From positions 41,181,373 through 41,245,372 of the forward strand of contig JBANSL010000008.1 in NCBI GenBank assembly GCA_037127255.1: a DNA stretch of 64,000 nucleotides, written 5' to 3'. Positions 15,783-27,618 of the stretch are shown one piece after another. The notes beneath the pieces were generated by a model. That model searched no databases. It saw only the letters and a list, made by a program, of their open reading frames with translations, and was not told where the DNA came from. This DNA comes from Persicaria tinctoria. Its lineage: Eukaryota > Streptophyta > Magnoliopsida > Caryophyllales > Polygonaceae. The position numbers were made by a program, and so were the translations under genes. Positions within the stretch are counted from its first letter, which is position 1, and each line of letters begins with the position of its first letter.

Positions 15783-17750
15783 CTGAAAAATTAAATGTCA
15801 TTAAAATTCAACTAATGAAATCGCAAATTTTATAGACTAACAATCATAATGGTTAAGAATTTTGACATCACAAATATCAGCAAAATTTAAGAATGTAACA
15901 CCAATCATCGACCGCATAAAGCAGAAGATACATACTGGCTTAACATTATTTATGGTGGAACTATCACATTGAGTTTCTCATCTTTACTAATGATTTGGAT
16001 ACTCTGGATTGTGAATGCATCAAAATTTGTACATGATCTACAGACTACTAAGCTATTTAGTGCATAAAACAACACAAAAAAAATAAAACACAGTTTATTG
16101 CCTTAAAAGCAAAATAAAAACATCCTTTTCCCTTACCCCCAACCCCTTGCAATGATTAATATCCTATACTTGAATAAACCCCTTAATAATTATCATATAA
16201 TAACGCTGCATGCATGCATCCTCGAAATTAGGGGGAAGAAGTAAGAAAAGACCGTAACCTTCCAAAACAATCAAGGATCACATGAACTAAACCCACATGT
16301 TACGTAATTCATTGTCGGTTACACAACAAATGGCATTAAGCATTTAACGCCCAACTGCCATTATCAAATTAGGCAACAAAAGTACTCAAGGTCAAATCAC
16401 AACTTTCCTTCAAGAGTACTAGAAATGCTCTTGGGAGCTGCACAATCATTATGATTGCTAGTCTATAAAATTTGCATCCAAGCGACTCCTGCTTGGAAAC
16501 CCATCCAGTTGATCAGGACATCCAAAAGCAATTTCCAACACAACACAATCTCAATAACTTCCCTTTCAATGTGCATGGATTAGGCTTAATTTCTTTGGAT
16601 TGACAACAAACGGTTTTTTCTAGCCTATCTAGATGTTCAGCAACCTGATTTGGAAACTATTTCCCAAATTAAACCAAAAAAAATCCCTATAAATAATTTT
16701 AAAAGACTACATCTACACAAATATTGGTGCTGGGTCATTTCCATTTCGCTTCCTTTATGCCTCTCTTTCTGCTTTATGTCGGTTTTCTACATATCTGTTT
16801 TCTATCTATGTGTTGTATATTACCTAATCTCCTACTAGGTGCCTTGGGACGGTGTGTCTCCTTTGCTATATTGTTTTGGATCTTCCGGAAACACTCTCTC
16901 GACTAGTTCGGGGAAAGAGTGCGTACATCCCGACCCCCCAGACCCCGCTTTATTGCGGGATATACTGGGTTGTTGTTGTTGTTGTTGACTACATCTACAC
17001 AAATCTTTCCAAATCTAGATGCTTAACCTATGCTCCAAATCCGTTTTAACAAATGTTAGTAGATTGTAATTCGCAGATGGTCCAATGATCCGTGTTGTCT
17101 GGCAAATAAGAGATCACTAGATAAATCCGTGTCCTTCAATACATAAATAACCTATTTACTGTAGCATCAACCTTCCGTGGTGATACCTAATTCTCCTATC
17201 TCAAAGCAACTGTTTCACAACTTAATATTAATGACCACATAAACTATGTTCAATGTCCTCACAATCATACATCAAACAATGAACGAATGGCAAGAAACAT
17301 AAAACTATCATGATCCCATACAACATATAACTATTGTTATCCCATCCAGCATTCATCGATATGCTCCAAGTATCAAACACATTTATTCCGAAATTCAAAC
17401 ATCTAAATCCAGTATGAAAGGGCAGAAATATCTTTTTTCCCTTCCGAGGTTCCCACTCCCAGCTACCCTTTCAATCTGCAAATGGTGGGAGGGTTTCAAA
17501 ATTGCAGCACGTTTTCGGTTATGAAAATCGCCCCAACCAGCTTCATTATTGATGAGTTCCAGATATTCCAATCCATCATATTTCCATCAAATAAGCTACA
17601 GCTTCTTCTTTTTTTTCTCTCACACATCCCGAAATCAACAGAATCACCGAGATAAAAGATTTCTGAGAAGCGAAGATCGATGATTTTCATAGTTTCGGGA
17701 AAACGCCCAAACCAGAAATGGCTAAATGGATCTAAGGATTGTTAGCTTAC
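15783..17750 (-). other. CUL1 5' UTR intron (about 2.0 kb)
   Basis: The first coding exon begins after TTTTTCAG at 15783, and a GTAAGC donor on the minus strand lies just inside 17750. The leader is therefore split by an intron of about 1968 bp. Long 5' UTR introns are frequent in plant housekeeping genes. Besides the retroposon at 16723-16986, it is AT-rich without other recognisable content. Confidence 0.7.
16723..16986 (+). mobile_element. RTE-tail retroposon in the CUL1 leader intron, with 18-bp target duplication
   Basis: GACTACATCTACACAAAT occurs at 16705-16722 and again at 16987-17004, flanking a 264-bp insert. The insert ends with the RTE-type 3' module: TCTCTCGACTAGTTCGGGG, GTGCGTACATCCCGACC, the CCCCGCTTTATTGCGGG hairpin and (TTG)5-6. 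An 18-bp duplication is typical of target-primed reverse transcription. The insert is antisense to CUL1. It is either a truncated LINE or a SINE using the LINE's tail; no A/B boxes are obvious. Confidence 0.85.
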
Positions 17751-18060
17751 CTGCAACGGGTGTCCTCTAGACAATAGAGATCAAAGATCAACCAGCTTGC
17801 AGGTCAAATAGATGCAATCAGAGATAGTCCGAACCCGGATCCGGCGAATACGATCTGTTAGAATAGCTAGGTACAGATACAGACGGATAATTTTTTAGAG
17901 AGGTTAGCTTCCCTGAAAGAAGTAAAAAGGTTTGCGGGAAAAAGGACCTTAGCTCTCGAACCGAAATCGAGGAGGAAGGGAGGAGGAAGCCATGGAAATC
18001 GAAGAGAAGCTCGAGAGGGGATGGTTATGAGGTGGGAGAGAGAGAGAGAGAGAGAAATGG
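17751..18060 (-). promoter_or_regulatory. CUL1 non-coding first exon and GA-rich leader
   Basis: Upstream of the inferred donor the minus strand carries a pyrimidine-rich leader with a (TC)n tract (plus strand GA repeat at about 18036-18056). Such TC-rich leaders are common in plant 5' UTRs. The transcription start is not visible from sequence alone. The promoter must lie within roughly 18.06-18.22 kb, because a Mutator-like element begins at 18230. Confidence 0.5.
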
Positions 18061-18229
18061 GGTTAAAGAGGTCAGGTTGGACTAGTTTCTCCAATGAGGT
18101 TTACCTTTTCGGGAGGGGTGGACTTGGAGCTGATAGAGCTTCAAAACCCAACCCGATTTGACCAGTCCGATTTGAACGTCCAGCAAATTTTGGTCAGGAT
18201 CTAAAAAATTCACCACGAGATTATTTTTT

Positions 18230-19715
18230 CCGAAATTTCGCGAGGTACCCCTGAAGTATTGCGATTTTTGCGAGGTATACAACTCTTTTGCATATTTCGC
18301 GTGGTACCCCTGAGGTTTTTAATTTTTTCACCCCGTGCCCTCGGGGGTTAAATCTAACGGAGAGACTGAAGTATCGTTAGTTTTGATTTTTTTTTTAGAA
18401 AAAAAAGTGGACAAGAGAGATCAACGGGGTCTCTGAAGAGTCACCGGCCACCCACCCTCCTTCCACCCAACTCCGGCGAGGCTCAGAGTCGCAGGTCACC
18501 CACCATACCCCTCTTGGTCTCCCACCATCTTCACCACCCTCACGACGATTCTCCTCGAAGCTTTGTTGTTGCAAAACAAATCAACCCCCAAATCAATTTT
18601 GGATTCCTTAAAATCCCACACCAGTCTCCGTCGTAACCCCTATTCTTCTCCAACCTAAGCCCGTCAAATCCTCAATCCCATCCACCGCCTGATGTCCATG
18701 GTTGCTCATCCACCGCCGGCCACCCACCATCCCACCCTTCTTCCACCCAACTCCGGCAAGGCTCAAAGCCCCAAGCCACCCACCATACCCCTCTTGATCT
18801 CCCACCATCTTCACCACCCTCACGCCATCCCTCCACAGCCACAAAATCAAAAATACCAAAAACTACAAAAAAAAGGGCGTCGTTTTCTGTTCATCGGTGT
18901 CTTCAAGCTCAGATTTCACCGTCGACGGTTGCTGTTAAAGCCAAGCTGTCGCCGCTTCTAGCATCTCCATCACCTAAGTGTCAAGATCCACTAGGGTTTA
19001 TGCCAGATCCATGCCCCCAATGGCCGGATCTGTGTTTGTGTCCTCGGAATGGTCGGATGTCCGTCGTCACCCTCAAACCTCCGGCAACCACCTTCACCCA
19101 CCGCACCACCTTTTCACCTCTTCGTTCTCACATGACCGACGACGCTTCTTCCTTACTCCGATGTTGCCCATGACAACCGTCTTCTCTCACTCCGGAGTCC
19201 TCCGCGCCGGTGCCAACACCATCGACACCCAGCATCACCATCTCTCCATCACCCAGTCCTCCGCGCCGGTGCAGCTCCTTCAATCGGCCTCGATTCTTCT
19301 CAATTGCTGCGGCGGTCGCCATCGCCAACACCAAATTCCCCTTCCCCGACCTCCTCAACGCCCTTTAATACCTCACCTCCGTCGCCGACGTCCTCCTCGG
19401 CAAAATTGGCCTCCTCCACCAGCCCTTCCATTCCCGGCTCACCTTCCTCTCCCTCGTCATCTTCGCTTCTCACCGGAGAGGGTCATGGTTGGCTCGGGGA
19501 GAGAGAAAAGCTGAAAGGGTTCCCAAATCCAAAGCGTGTCCGTTCTTTTTTTTTTAATGGAAAACTAACGATACTTCACTCTCTCCGTTAGATTTAACCC
19601 CCGAGGGCACGGGGTGAAAAAATTCAAAACCTCAGGGGTACCACGCGAAATATGCAAAAGAGTTGTATACCTCGCGAAAATCGCAATACCTCAGGGGTAT
19701 CTCGCGAAATTTCCG
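18230..19715. mobile_element. Non-autonomous Mutator-like element (Pack-MULE candidate)
   Basis: The ends are long inverted repeats of about 150 bp (18230-18379 and 19564-19715), starting CCGAAATTTCGCGAG and, on the other strand, CGGAAATTTCGCGAG. They are flanked by a 9-bp direct duplication TTATTTTTT at 18221-18229 and 19716-19724. Long TIRs with a 9-bp duplication define Mutator-type elements. The interior is GC-rich, lacks a transposase, contains an internal duplication (about 18441-18545 and 18711-18826, both from a CACCC/CCACCATC-rich block), and holds a segment that reads like a captured exon at 19291-19471. It sits about 170 bp upstream of the CUL1 leader. Confidence 0.9.
19291..19471 (+). 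pseudogene. Captured exon-like fragment inside the Mutator-like element
   Basis: In one plus-strand frame this stretch reads as a hydrophobic, protein-like sequence with one stop: FSIAAAVAIANTKFPFPDLL, then after the stop YLTSVADVLLGKIGLLHQPF. It is low in the Pro/Ser/His runs produced by the other frames. I do not recognise the donor gene. Longer frames over the same bases (for example 18978-19514) are compositional. Confidence 0.4.
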
Positions 19716-19724
19716 TTATTTTTT

Positions 19725-20696
19725 TACCTGATCCAAAAAACCCAAAATTTTCTGGGTCAACTGGTTTTCGACCAGATAGCCTAGCTGATCCAATTTGTTA
19801 AAACAAAATTTTAAACCAATTAAAAGCCAAAAAAAATCTCAAAAGTCCTATTAGGCTAAGTTCAGTAATTAATATATAAAATTAATTGATTTATAATTAT
19901 ATATTATTAAAATTATTCATGGAAATTCTAATTTATTACGTTTTATAATTACAAGCAGTTGATCTTTTTTTTTCACAACTTTTATATTTATTTGTATTGT
20001 ATATTACTCCATTTGATGAGTAATATTTGATTTTTTATTTTGCAACAAGTTTCTTAACAAGCTAAAAATCTTCATAAAATATTAAAAATTTAAAATAATT
20101 TTATACTCATAACAAATCAGTATGAAATAATTTTAAGAAAGTAATTAAAACTTTGATATTTTAAAGAGTTTTAAATTTTATTAAAAATCATGAGTAATAG
20201 TAAAAATCAAATATTTTAGATCGGATGTAGTACATAATTATAAGCGCTCGGACTTAGGATGACATCTTCTAACAAGTATAGAGCCCAAAAAGAACAACTT
20301 AGCAACTATGTTTTTAACTTTAGTATTTTGAAGTTATCGCAAAGTCATTAATATAAAATACGATTTTTTATTTACAAATAAAAAAAAATTGACAAACCCG
20401 AAATTGATCTGAGTCAATCCAAATGATACGATTGACAGGTCTAACTGAACATGTTTAGCTAGCAAGGGAGGCTAGAGATACTAGGAAGACTATTTTTTTT
20501 TATTTTTCTTTCTCTACCACACCATCCTAATACCTTATTCTTATTTTTTCCACTTTACTAGTAACATTCTTAGCATATCAAAACCCATCTTTTACTATCA
20601 ATTCAATTTACAAATATAATTTTCTCTAATAATTATTTCCATTCAAAAATTACATGATTATATTTAGTTTTAATGAGTAAAATATTAGTATAATAT
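19725..20696. other. AT-rich intergenic stretch, nothing recognised
   Basis: Simple AT-rich sequence without an open frame or clear repeats beyond homopolymers. Confidence 0.6.
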
Positions 20697-21019
20697 TTGA
20701 GAGAATTGCACAAACTAGCGCCCAATCTAAAATGATTTGCACATCTAACACTCCCTCCCCCCCTTAATTTTTTGCAAAACTAACACTCCCCATTGAATAA
20801 TTTGCAAGCACTTGCCGATTTGAAAGAAAAAATCAATCGGTCGTTTATGAGAAGAGAGAAAGAGAAAGCGTGTCAGAAAGGGGAAATTGAGCACATGCTT
20901 TTATGGGTGATTAACCTAACTAGAACTTTAGGAAAATCTAATTAGGTAATTTGACCCCTATAAAAAAAAAATAGGTGGGATGTACCGTTGTCCATTCAAC
21001 AATTGACCATGGACATTGA

Positions 21020-21910
21020 CTTATTCGGATTTTGTTAATGATGACATTTTTTGTGATACCATTTTTTTTTTACCGTTGACCACTTATGCCAAATTTTTGA
21101 TGTCATTTTTTTGTAGTGATGTCATTTTTTCAAAGTAGTGTTTTGATGCCATTTTTTTTAACGACATATTTTTCTTTAATATGATGCCACTTTTTCAAAA
21201 TAGTTTTTTGATACCATTGTTCTAATGTAATTATTTGATACCATTTTTTTAATGAAATCGTTTGATGCCACTTTTTTAATTAATCAGTTGTAATTTGTAT
21301 ATTGATATATTTTCATTGATTATACTTTTATTCACTGATGAAACATTTGTGAATACACTTCATTAATGCAATCATTTGTGGTGACATTTTTATACAATTA
21401 ATGACACGGGAGCATAAAATGTGATTAAACTTAATTCATTGATAACATCTTTTATTGATGACTTTTATTCATTGATGATAGTTGTGATTACACTTCATTG
21501 ATCTCACTCATACGTGATGTCATTGTTTGTTGATGACATTTGATGACATTTTTGTTGATAGGGTATTGTTAGATACACCGCAAATCCTCCATCAAAAGTG
21601 CACGTCGTAATTAACGTGCAGGTCTTTCAAATTAATTAGCATGCTAAAAAATTTAATTAACCCACTTTAACCATGCACGTCAATTTCGACGTGTAGGATT
21701 TGGGGTGTATTTAGTTTCTCCGTTGTTGATAACATTTTTATACAATTGATAACACATAAGCATAAAATGTAGGATTACACTTCATTGATAACATTTTTAT
21801 TTGATGTCATTTTTGTTGATGACTTTTTTATATAATTGATGACATAGGAACATAAAATGTGATTACAATTAATTGATGACATCTTTTATTGATGATTTTT
21901 ATTCGCACAT
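21020..21910. repeat. Degenerate TTGATGACATTTTT repeat field
   Basis: Phrases such as GATGACATTTTT, GATGCCATTTTTTT and TTGATGATGACTTTT recur dozens of times at irregular spacing, as in an old, scrambled tandem array. A longer unit containing ACATAGGAACATAAAATGTGATTACA-like text appears near 21405, 21762 and 21845, giving spacings of about 360 and 80. No array of exact periodicity remains. Confidence 0.6.
21561..21722. mobile_element. MITE, probably Mutator-type (162 bp)
   Basis: The ends are inverted relative to each other: TAGATACACCGCAAATCCT on the left and, on the other strand, TAAATACACCCCAAATCCT on the right, with further inverted matches around GCACGTC. TTGTTGATA flanks both sides (21552-21560 and 21723-21731), a 9-bp duplication. 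The surrounding array is rich in GTTGATGACA, so chance contributes to the duplication. Confidence 0.55.
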
Positions 21911-22099
21911 TTGTGATTAAACTACATTTTTATAAAATGTGGAATCAAAATGCTATATCTTATTGCACATTTAGGCCAAGATAATTATCAAATTGAAACT
22001 TTATAAGCAAACCTAAATCAAATAAAAGATCAACATATAGTAAAAACATTTGTACTAATGGACCATGAGATTAGTAAAGGCTTATCAAGTCAACATGAC

Positions 22100-22960
22100 A
22101 TTATATGCCTGTTTACTCGGATAAAAAAGTGAAAGATACAAATGAAACATATCAACGTAACTATGCTCCTCATCTATCATGCATTTTAATTTGTTGTTCA
22201 TGGGCTGCAGTAATTAATTGTTCTTGTCCTTCTATTATATACCGTTTGTCTATCTTCCGCTCATCTTTCTCCCATCTGAATGATTTTCCTTGCCCACGAC
22301 ACAACCATCCGTTGCACCATCTATCTTCGCACTCCCACAAACTTGTTGAAAATCAGTCCCAATATAACCTACAACTCCCAATGTGCAACCAACAACATTA
22401 ATATATAACTCGTGACAATCTCATATGCTAATTCTTTTGCTCCTTTTGTAAACACAGCTGCACCAGCTTCTCCCATAGCTACTTGCTTCAAACTTGTCTG
22501 CATTGTCAACACAATCAGCAGGAGAGTCACCATAAGTTCCATAACCATCTCGTGCACAAAGCAATCTAGTTCATCACCACCACCAAGCTAAAGATCACTT
22601 TTAAGTCCCTGAAGCACACTGAAGTAACTCTTATTTTTCCTTTATTATTCAGCATATTAGCCATAGACACTACGTCCTTGCCTCTGGTAGTTCCACTACT
22701 AGATACGGTGCACCAAGCACTCCCGACACTAATATTCTGCCTCTTGTTGCTATCAACTAGTGTGCTTAACATCTTGTACTAGCCTTAACAACAGTAATGG
22801 AGCAAAAAAAAATAGTACCTTCAATGATTCAGTAATGGAGCAAAAAAAAAACCCAGTAATACATGAGAGCAAAAAACAAGCAAATACATGATATATATAA
22901 AGAGCATGACACAAAACAAGCAATGAGCACTTCAGTAAATCAAGCAATTAAGCAATGGAC
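22100..22960 (-). other. Unassigned region with short open frames
   Basis: The minus strand carries several frames of 60-70 codons (22369-22557, 22566-22772, 22753-22947) and, in another frame at about 22250-22400, a Gly/Cys-containing stretch VVGCTLGVVGYIGTDFQQV. These could be remnants of one disrupted coding region, but I see no splice logic and no family. Confidence 0.25.
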
Positions 22961-23397
22961 ACTCAATGATATGTGATGCAAGATCAATACATATTTGCAA
23001 GTGGAATTGGAATCTTGTAGCTTATGCTAATGGATTGGAACTCATAAGAAAAACACATTTAAAAACAAGGTATTGAGATAAAAGGTGATTGAAAAAATAT
23101 AGCAGCATGTCTGTGAGTAAAAGCATGAATACCTACATACAGAACCAATCCTGAATAGGAAATTAGTTCTGAATAGGACATGCAGGCAAAGACACTAAAA
23201 ACAAAATTGCCTTGATTATAACACTAGAATCAAGTGTTTGATGTTATCACCTAGAACTCTAGAAGGACACAAAGGAGATTTACATGTACTAATTTATTGA
23301 ACAAGTGCAACTTACAAGAAATATAGAATTAGAACATCAACTATGAACAAAGAGCTTGGAAGATTATCTCAATGAAAGGGACATTACATTAAAAAAA

Positions 23398-24345
23398 TGT
23401 ACTAGTGGCATGTACAAACGTTGAAGCCGGAATGATGAAATAGACGGGTGACATGTAACCATATGGAGTTGGTGGCAATGACACAATGCTAGGTGGAAGG
23501 TTAAAGCAAACTACTGACACGAAATAACACATTAGTGGTGACAAATAAAGTTGGGTTGTGGCGATCGGTCGGGACGCTTGACTACCAATTTACAATAATG
23601 ATTTCAATTTTCAATTATATATAAAATATGACGATCTAATTAATTGACTACAAATAAAAGAAATATAATATTATCCATCCATATTTTACAACCAAGGGTA
23701 AAACCTTGTAAAAAATATATTGATATCTAATGGAAGTTGGTAAAGCATTATGTTAAGCATATATTGTTATATTAATTAATCTTTTAAAAATATATCGATA
23801 TCTAAATAAATTGGGTAAAATCTTATCTTAAGCATATATTTCTATATTGATTAAGTGGAAAAGAGATGAGGATAAATAGGGGAAATAAATTGGTTTGATC
23901 ACTTGCTTTGATGTTTGGGAGTCTCATAAGGGAGTATGAGATATGGATGGTAGGCAAAACTTTACGGGTGGCATGTACACACATTAAAAGTGGGCAAAAT
24001 TTATGGGTTGCTAGCTTGTGCTTCCACGATGGCCTTGCACTAGTGGCATGTACTAATTCATAAAAGTCAATTTCAGATGTCATGCACTAGTGGCGTGTAC
24101 AAACGTTGAAGCTGGAATAATGAAATAGATGGGTGGCAGGTAAATTTGACGATCCAATTAATTGACTACCAATGAAAGAAATATAATATCGAATATCCAT
24201 ATTTTATGCCAATGGGTAAAATTTTGTAAAAAATATCGATATCTAATGGAATATCGAAGTTGGTAATAATATGTTAAGCATATATTATTATATTAATCTT
24301 CTAAAAATATATCGATATCTAATTAAAATGGGTAAAATCTTATCT
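23398..24345. repeat. Two diverged copies of a dispersed repeat (direct orientation)
   Basis: A unit starting ACTAGTGGCATGTACAAACG is found at about 23402 and 24084. Both copies continue with AATGATGAAATAGA...GGGTG and later share ATTAATTGACTAC...AAAGAAATATAATAT, ATCCATATTTTA and ATATCGATATCTAAT. Further partial copies lie at about 25004-25090 (direct) and 24590-24680 (inverted). No coding frame; type unknown. Confidence 0.6.
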
Positions 24346-24560
24346 TAAGCCCCTACGAAAGAGGGGTTTAGGCTAGCTATCGGGATCGGGAATGGCGATG
24401 ACCTTGATTTACTTGGTTCGAAGTTGGTCATCCTTGATTCAGTTGGTTTAAAATTTTTCCAAGTGTTCATCCTTCACCTCTCAATCATCTCCTCAAATAT
24501 AAAATAAACTGGGTAAAATTTTATCTTAAGCCCCTACGAAGGAGGGGTTCAGCCCGTGGC
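24340..24560. repeat. Direct repeat GGGTAAAAT..TTATCTTAAGCCCCTACGA
   Basis: TTATCTTAAGCCCCTACGAA with AGGGGTT following occurs at about 24339-24368 and 24520-24549, about 180 bp apart, enclosing a segment with internal TTGGTTCGAAGTTGGTCATC and GTTGGTTTAAA echoes. It could be a short element flanked by direct repeats, or a local duplication. Confidence 0.5.
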
Positions 24561-25099
24561 TCATATATATATATAAGCTATATTGTCTTGTCACCATATG
24601 CATTTTTGTTACCTGCCACCCCTTTATTTACCATTCCAGCCTCAATGTTTGTACATGTCACTAATACATTTTTTAATGTAATGACTTCCCATTCAAAGAA
24701 AAATCTCTCACACCACAGTTCATCTGGTATAGTTGTTAGGTCAATTTCCACTACTTTCTCTAAATTTAGAGCAAGGCAAGTAGATCAAAAAGGAAAAACA
24801 CAAAAACAAGTGTCGACCATCTTCCCAACCGCCTCCTTTATATGTCACCATCCCCCAAACATGATCGTCATACATACCAATGTTTTGTCTGTTTTTTATT
24901 AGATAGAGAGATTATCATCTATAAATACAAGCGCATGGTCGACCAAAGGTATAACCACAAATGAAGAACAAAAAATAAAAACCACACTGAGGATGGGATG
25001 TAAAAATGTACTTGTGGCATATACACATAATGAGGTTGGAACGATAAAATAGATGGCTGGCAAGTAAGCATATGGAGTTGGTGATATTTCAATACAATA

Positions 25100-26350
25100 A
25101 TAGATCCACATTTCCCTCTTTTATTTTTTCTGACGCCATTGACAACTTTTAATCTATAATTCTCTTTTTTATTTTTTCCTTTCTTCTCCTCTCCATCTCT
25201 CATAATTAATTTCATCTCTTCTCCTTTCCCTCTCTCTCGTAATTAATTCTATTTTTTAGCTTTTCCACTCTCTCTCTCTCTCATGTACTTGATCTGGGCC
25301 AAGTTCGTTGTTTGACCCACAGAAGGTCAATCTTTACTACATCACGAGATTAAGCAATTAACTCTTACTAGGGCTTGGAAATTATAAATGCATTAGGGTC
25401 TCATTGTCACTTTTGGGAGATTTGGAAAGTTTACATCATCACCACAATCATATTATGTGAGGCTACATCGTCACCTTGGTCAAATTCGATGAGGCTACTT
25501 TGTCACCTCAACCAAATTTGGCGAGGCTCCTTTGTCTCCTCACAATTGAACACCGAATCCCATTCCCAATAGGTAGTTTCGAAGAACACCCCTGATCACA
25601 AAGATCTACCTATTTTATCTATTTCAATTTCTATTTTTACTCTTCATTTAACACCCACAATAAACAAATCGACAACAATCAAAGAAAAAATCACAAACAT
25701 CTACCAATTTCATCAATTTTAATTTTAATGACGAAACCACTAAAACCTTCAATTTAAATCATATATACCTAAACCAAAACCTCCAAAATGGGCTGATATT
25801 TCTTCCAATCTCTATGCTAAATGGGGACTCGTATAATATTAATTAGGGAGATGTGGGAGATAAGAAGAGTCAAAGTCCGTTCCCCTCTATTAGGCTTTCT
25901 CGGGCCAAAATATCTCTGATTTTTTAAACAAATGAGAAGGAGTTGTGGTGCAATTTAGTAAAATTCATCTTGTCAATAGCCATTTCGAGATTATAACAAT
26001 GAAACTTATATTCTAGGCATTAGGTTAACTTAGATAAGTCATATATAAACTCTAGTAAAATCTTGTATCGGGTTGAACCATGTGAATAGTTTCCAATATT
26101 TGTAATACTCCTTACATAGAGCCACATGTAAGGTTAAATAATTTTCTTGTTATCATAATAATGATATACAAAAAAAAATGCCCCGAATGAAACATAATTT
26201 TTTTTATAGTAATAAAATAATTAGCATTCAATTTTAGCAACTCTCCTTGATTTCCTCCTCAACCACTAATCCTTTTGTAATTACTCTTCAAAATATTTAT
26301 TTTATCACTTCCTCATTTGCCTTTCCAACCCCATTTTTTCTTACATTCAA
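25100..26350. other. Intergenic, upstream region of TSPO
   Basis: AT-rich sequence with CT-rich patches (25195-25285). No other gene seen. The last few hundred bases should include the TSPO promoter, but I cannot name an element in it with confidence. Confidence 0.5.
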
Positions 26351-26914
26351 ATGTCTTATAGATCCCTAAAATCTCAATCCTCCTCCCCCACCACCACCGC
26401 CACAAATGATGCCTCAAGAGCACGCGAGAAAATCACCATGGCGAGGAGGGCGGTTCGCTCTCTCGCCGTCTCCCTTCTAGCAAACCTCTCCCTCCCAATC
26501 ACCACAATTATGCTATTCTCAACCGGCCACCAATATCGGGCCCTATCCAAGCCCGTTTGGTTCCCGCCCCTTGTTGTGATCCACCTCGCCACGCTAGGCT
26601 CGTCCTTCTTGATGGGCTTAGCAGGCTGGCTCGTGTGGGCCGATGGCGGATTTCGAACAAATAAGGGTGGGTATGCAACCGCCTTTCCCATCTACATATC
26701 CCAGATCTCGACTAGCGTCACATGGCACCCTTTTGTCCTTCGGATCGGTTCCGCGAAACTCGGTTGGTTCATCTGCATTGCAAATTTTGGGTTCTTGGTT
26801 GCTTGTTACGACAACTTTAGGAAAGTGAACCCAATTGCTAGTGCCCTGGTGAAGCCCGCCTTAGCTTGGGCGGCTTATCTTTCGATTGTCACTTATTATC
26901 TTATTTATCTTTGA
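26351..26914 (+). CDS. TSPO: TspO/MBR family membrane protein (plant TSPO)
   Basis: TSPO proteins are five-helix membrane proteins that bind haem and porphyrins. The plant form is reported as a stress- and abscisic-acid-induced early secretory pathway protein linked to autophagic removal of free haem and of a plasma-membrane aquaporin. This is a single 187-codon open frame without introns. A hydrophilic Ser/Thr-rich extension (residues 1-30) precedes hydrophobic segments at about 38-58, 71-96, 109-129, 137-153 and 166-187. The family's WFPP motif is at 70-73, followed by Gly- and Trp-rich helices (AGWLVWADGG) and WHPF at 125-128. A second in-frame ATG at residue 30 would give a protein starting just before the first helix; plant TSPOs are known for such internal starts. 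Length matches plant relatives. Confidence 0.93.
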   Translation: MSYRSLKSQSSSPTTTATNDASRAREKITMARRAVRSLAVSLLANLSLPITTIMLFSTGHQYRALSKPVWFPPLVVIHLATLGSSFLMGLAGWLVWADGGFRTNKGGYATAFPIYISQISTSVTWHPFVLRIGSAKLGWFICIANFGFLVACYDNFRKVNPIASALVKPALAWAAYLSIVTYYLIYL

Positions 26915-27308
26915 TTCATTTTTCATAGATTAGTTTTATTTTTCTTCCTCTTCCATTGTAGATTAAACTTTTTTTTATTGTATTGTATCATACATAGTGT
27001 ATACATTGATGGCAATGAGTAATTTTTTTCCATTTGGAAAAGAAGAGAAATGTATAAGATTTAGGGTGATGAATTGTTTTTGTTATGGAAATAAGTAGGG
27101 TGGTTGTTAAAACTTCATATGCAATTCTGGTCGATTAAAGGATAATTTAGAACTAACGATTATTCAATGAATCACTAATTACTCCGTATCTATCTTTTGT
27201 ATCTTTGTGCATGAATTTTCCAAGATTTCAATGGCGTGACTTATATGGTTTAATAAGAAATTTGTTTAATCCTGCTTCCTAAATCCTAATTTCCACGTTT
27301 TAATGTGT

Positions 27309-27349
<41 letters not shown>

Positions 27350-27480
27350 TAGAGAAAATTTGTTGTACCCTTTGAAAACCTTAATTAGGTATTTAGACCC
27401 CAATGAAAATAAATGAGCCGTGTTAGACCCTAATGAAAAAAGAAATTAACCGCTTTATCCCCTTGTTCGCTTATTCTCCT
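26915..27480. repeat. TSPO 3' flank with (TA)n microsatellite at 27314-27344
   Basis: AT-rich downstream sequence ends with about 15 TA units. Otherwise nothing is recognisable. Confidence 0.7.
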
Positions 27481-27489
27481 TGAATTTGT

Positions 27490-27592
27490 AAATAAAGAGC
27501 AGCCATATACGGGGTTCGTCCTGGGGACCTTTGGGTACTAACCGCAAGTCCTTTCCAGTGAGCTATTACGGAATAGTTGTTCGCTTATTCTC
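27490..27592 (-). mobile_element. tRNA-like SINE head (candidate)
   Basis: On the minus strand TAGCTCACTGGAAAGGACTT resembles a pol III A box, and about 45 nt further GGACGAACCCCG resembles a B box. The order and distance fit the tRNA-derived head of a plant SINE. The acceptor arms do not pair, so it is not a functional tRNA. The body and tail of the element are not delimited. Confidence 0.4.
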
Positions 27593-27618
27593 CACCAGCT
27601 GGCTTCAAGCATAGCCCA

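Noticed and set aside
18978..19514. 178-codon plus-strand ORF rich in Pro, His and Arg
   Set aside because: It runs through the GC-rich interior of the Mutator-like element in a frame with compositional bias only; another frame gives the more protein-like reading.
26374..26691. Antisense ORF over TSPO
   Set aside because: It is the shadow of the conserved TSPO frame; no independent features.
26351..26914. TSPO as a recent bacterial transfer
   Set aside because: The N-terminal extension and sequence are those of plant TSPOs, which are often intronless; lack of introns is not evidence of transfer.
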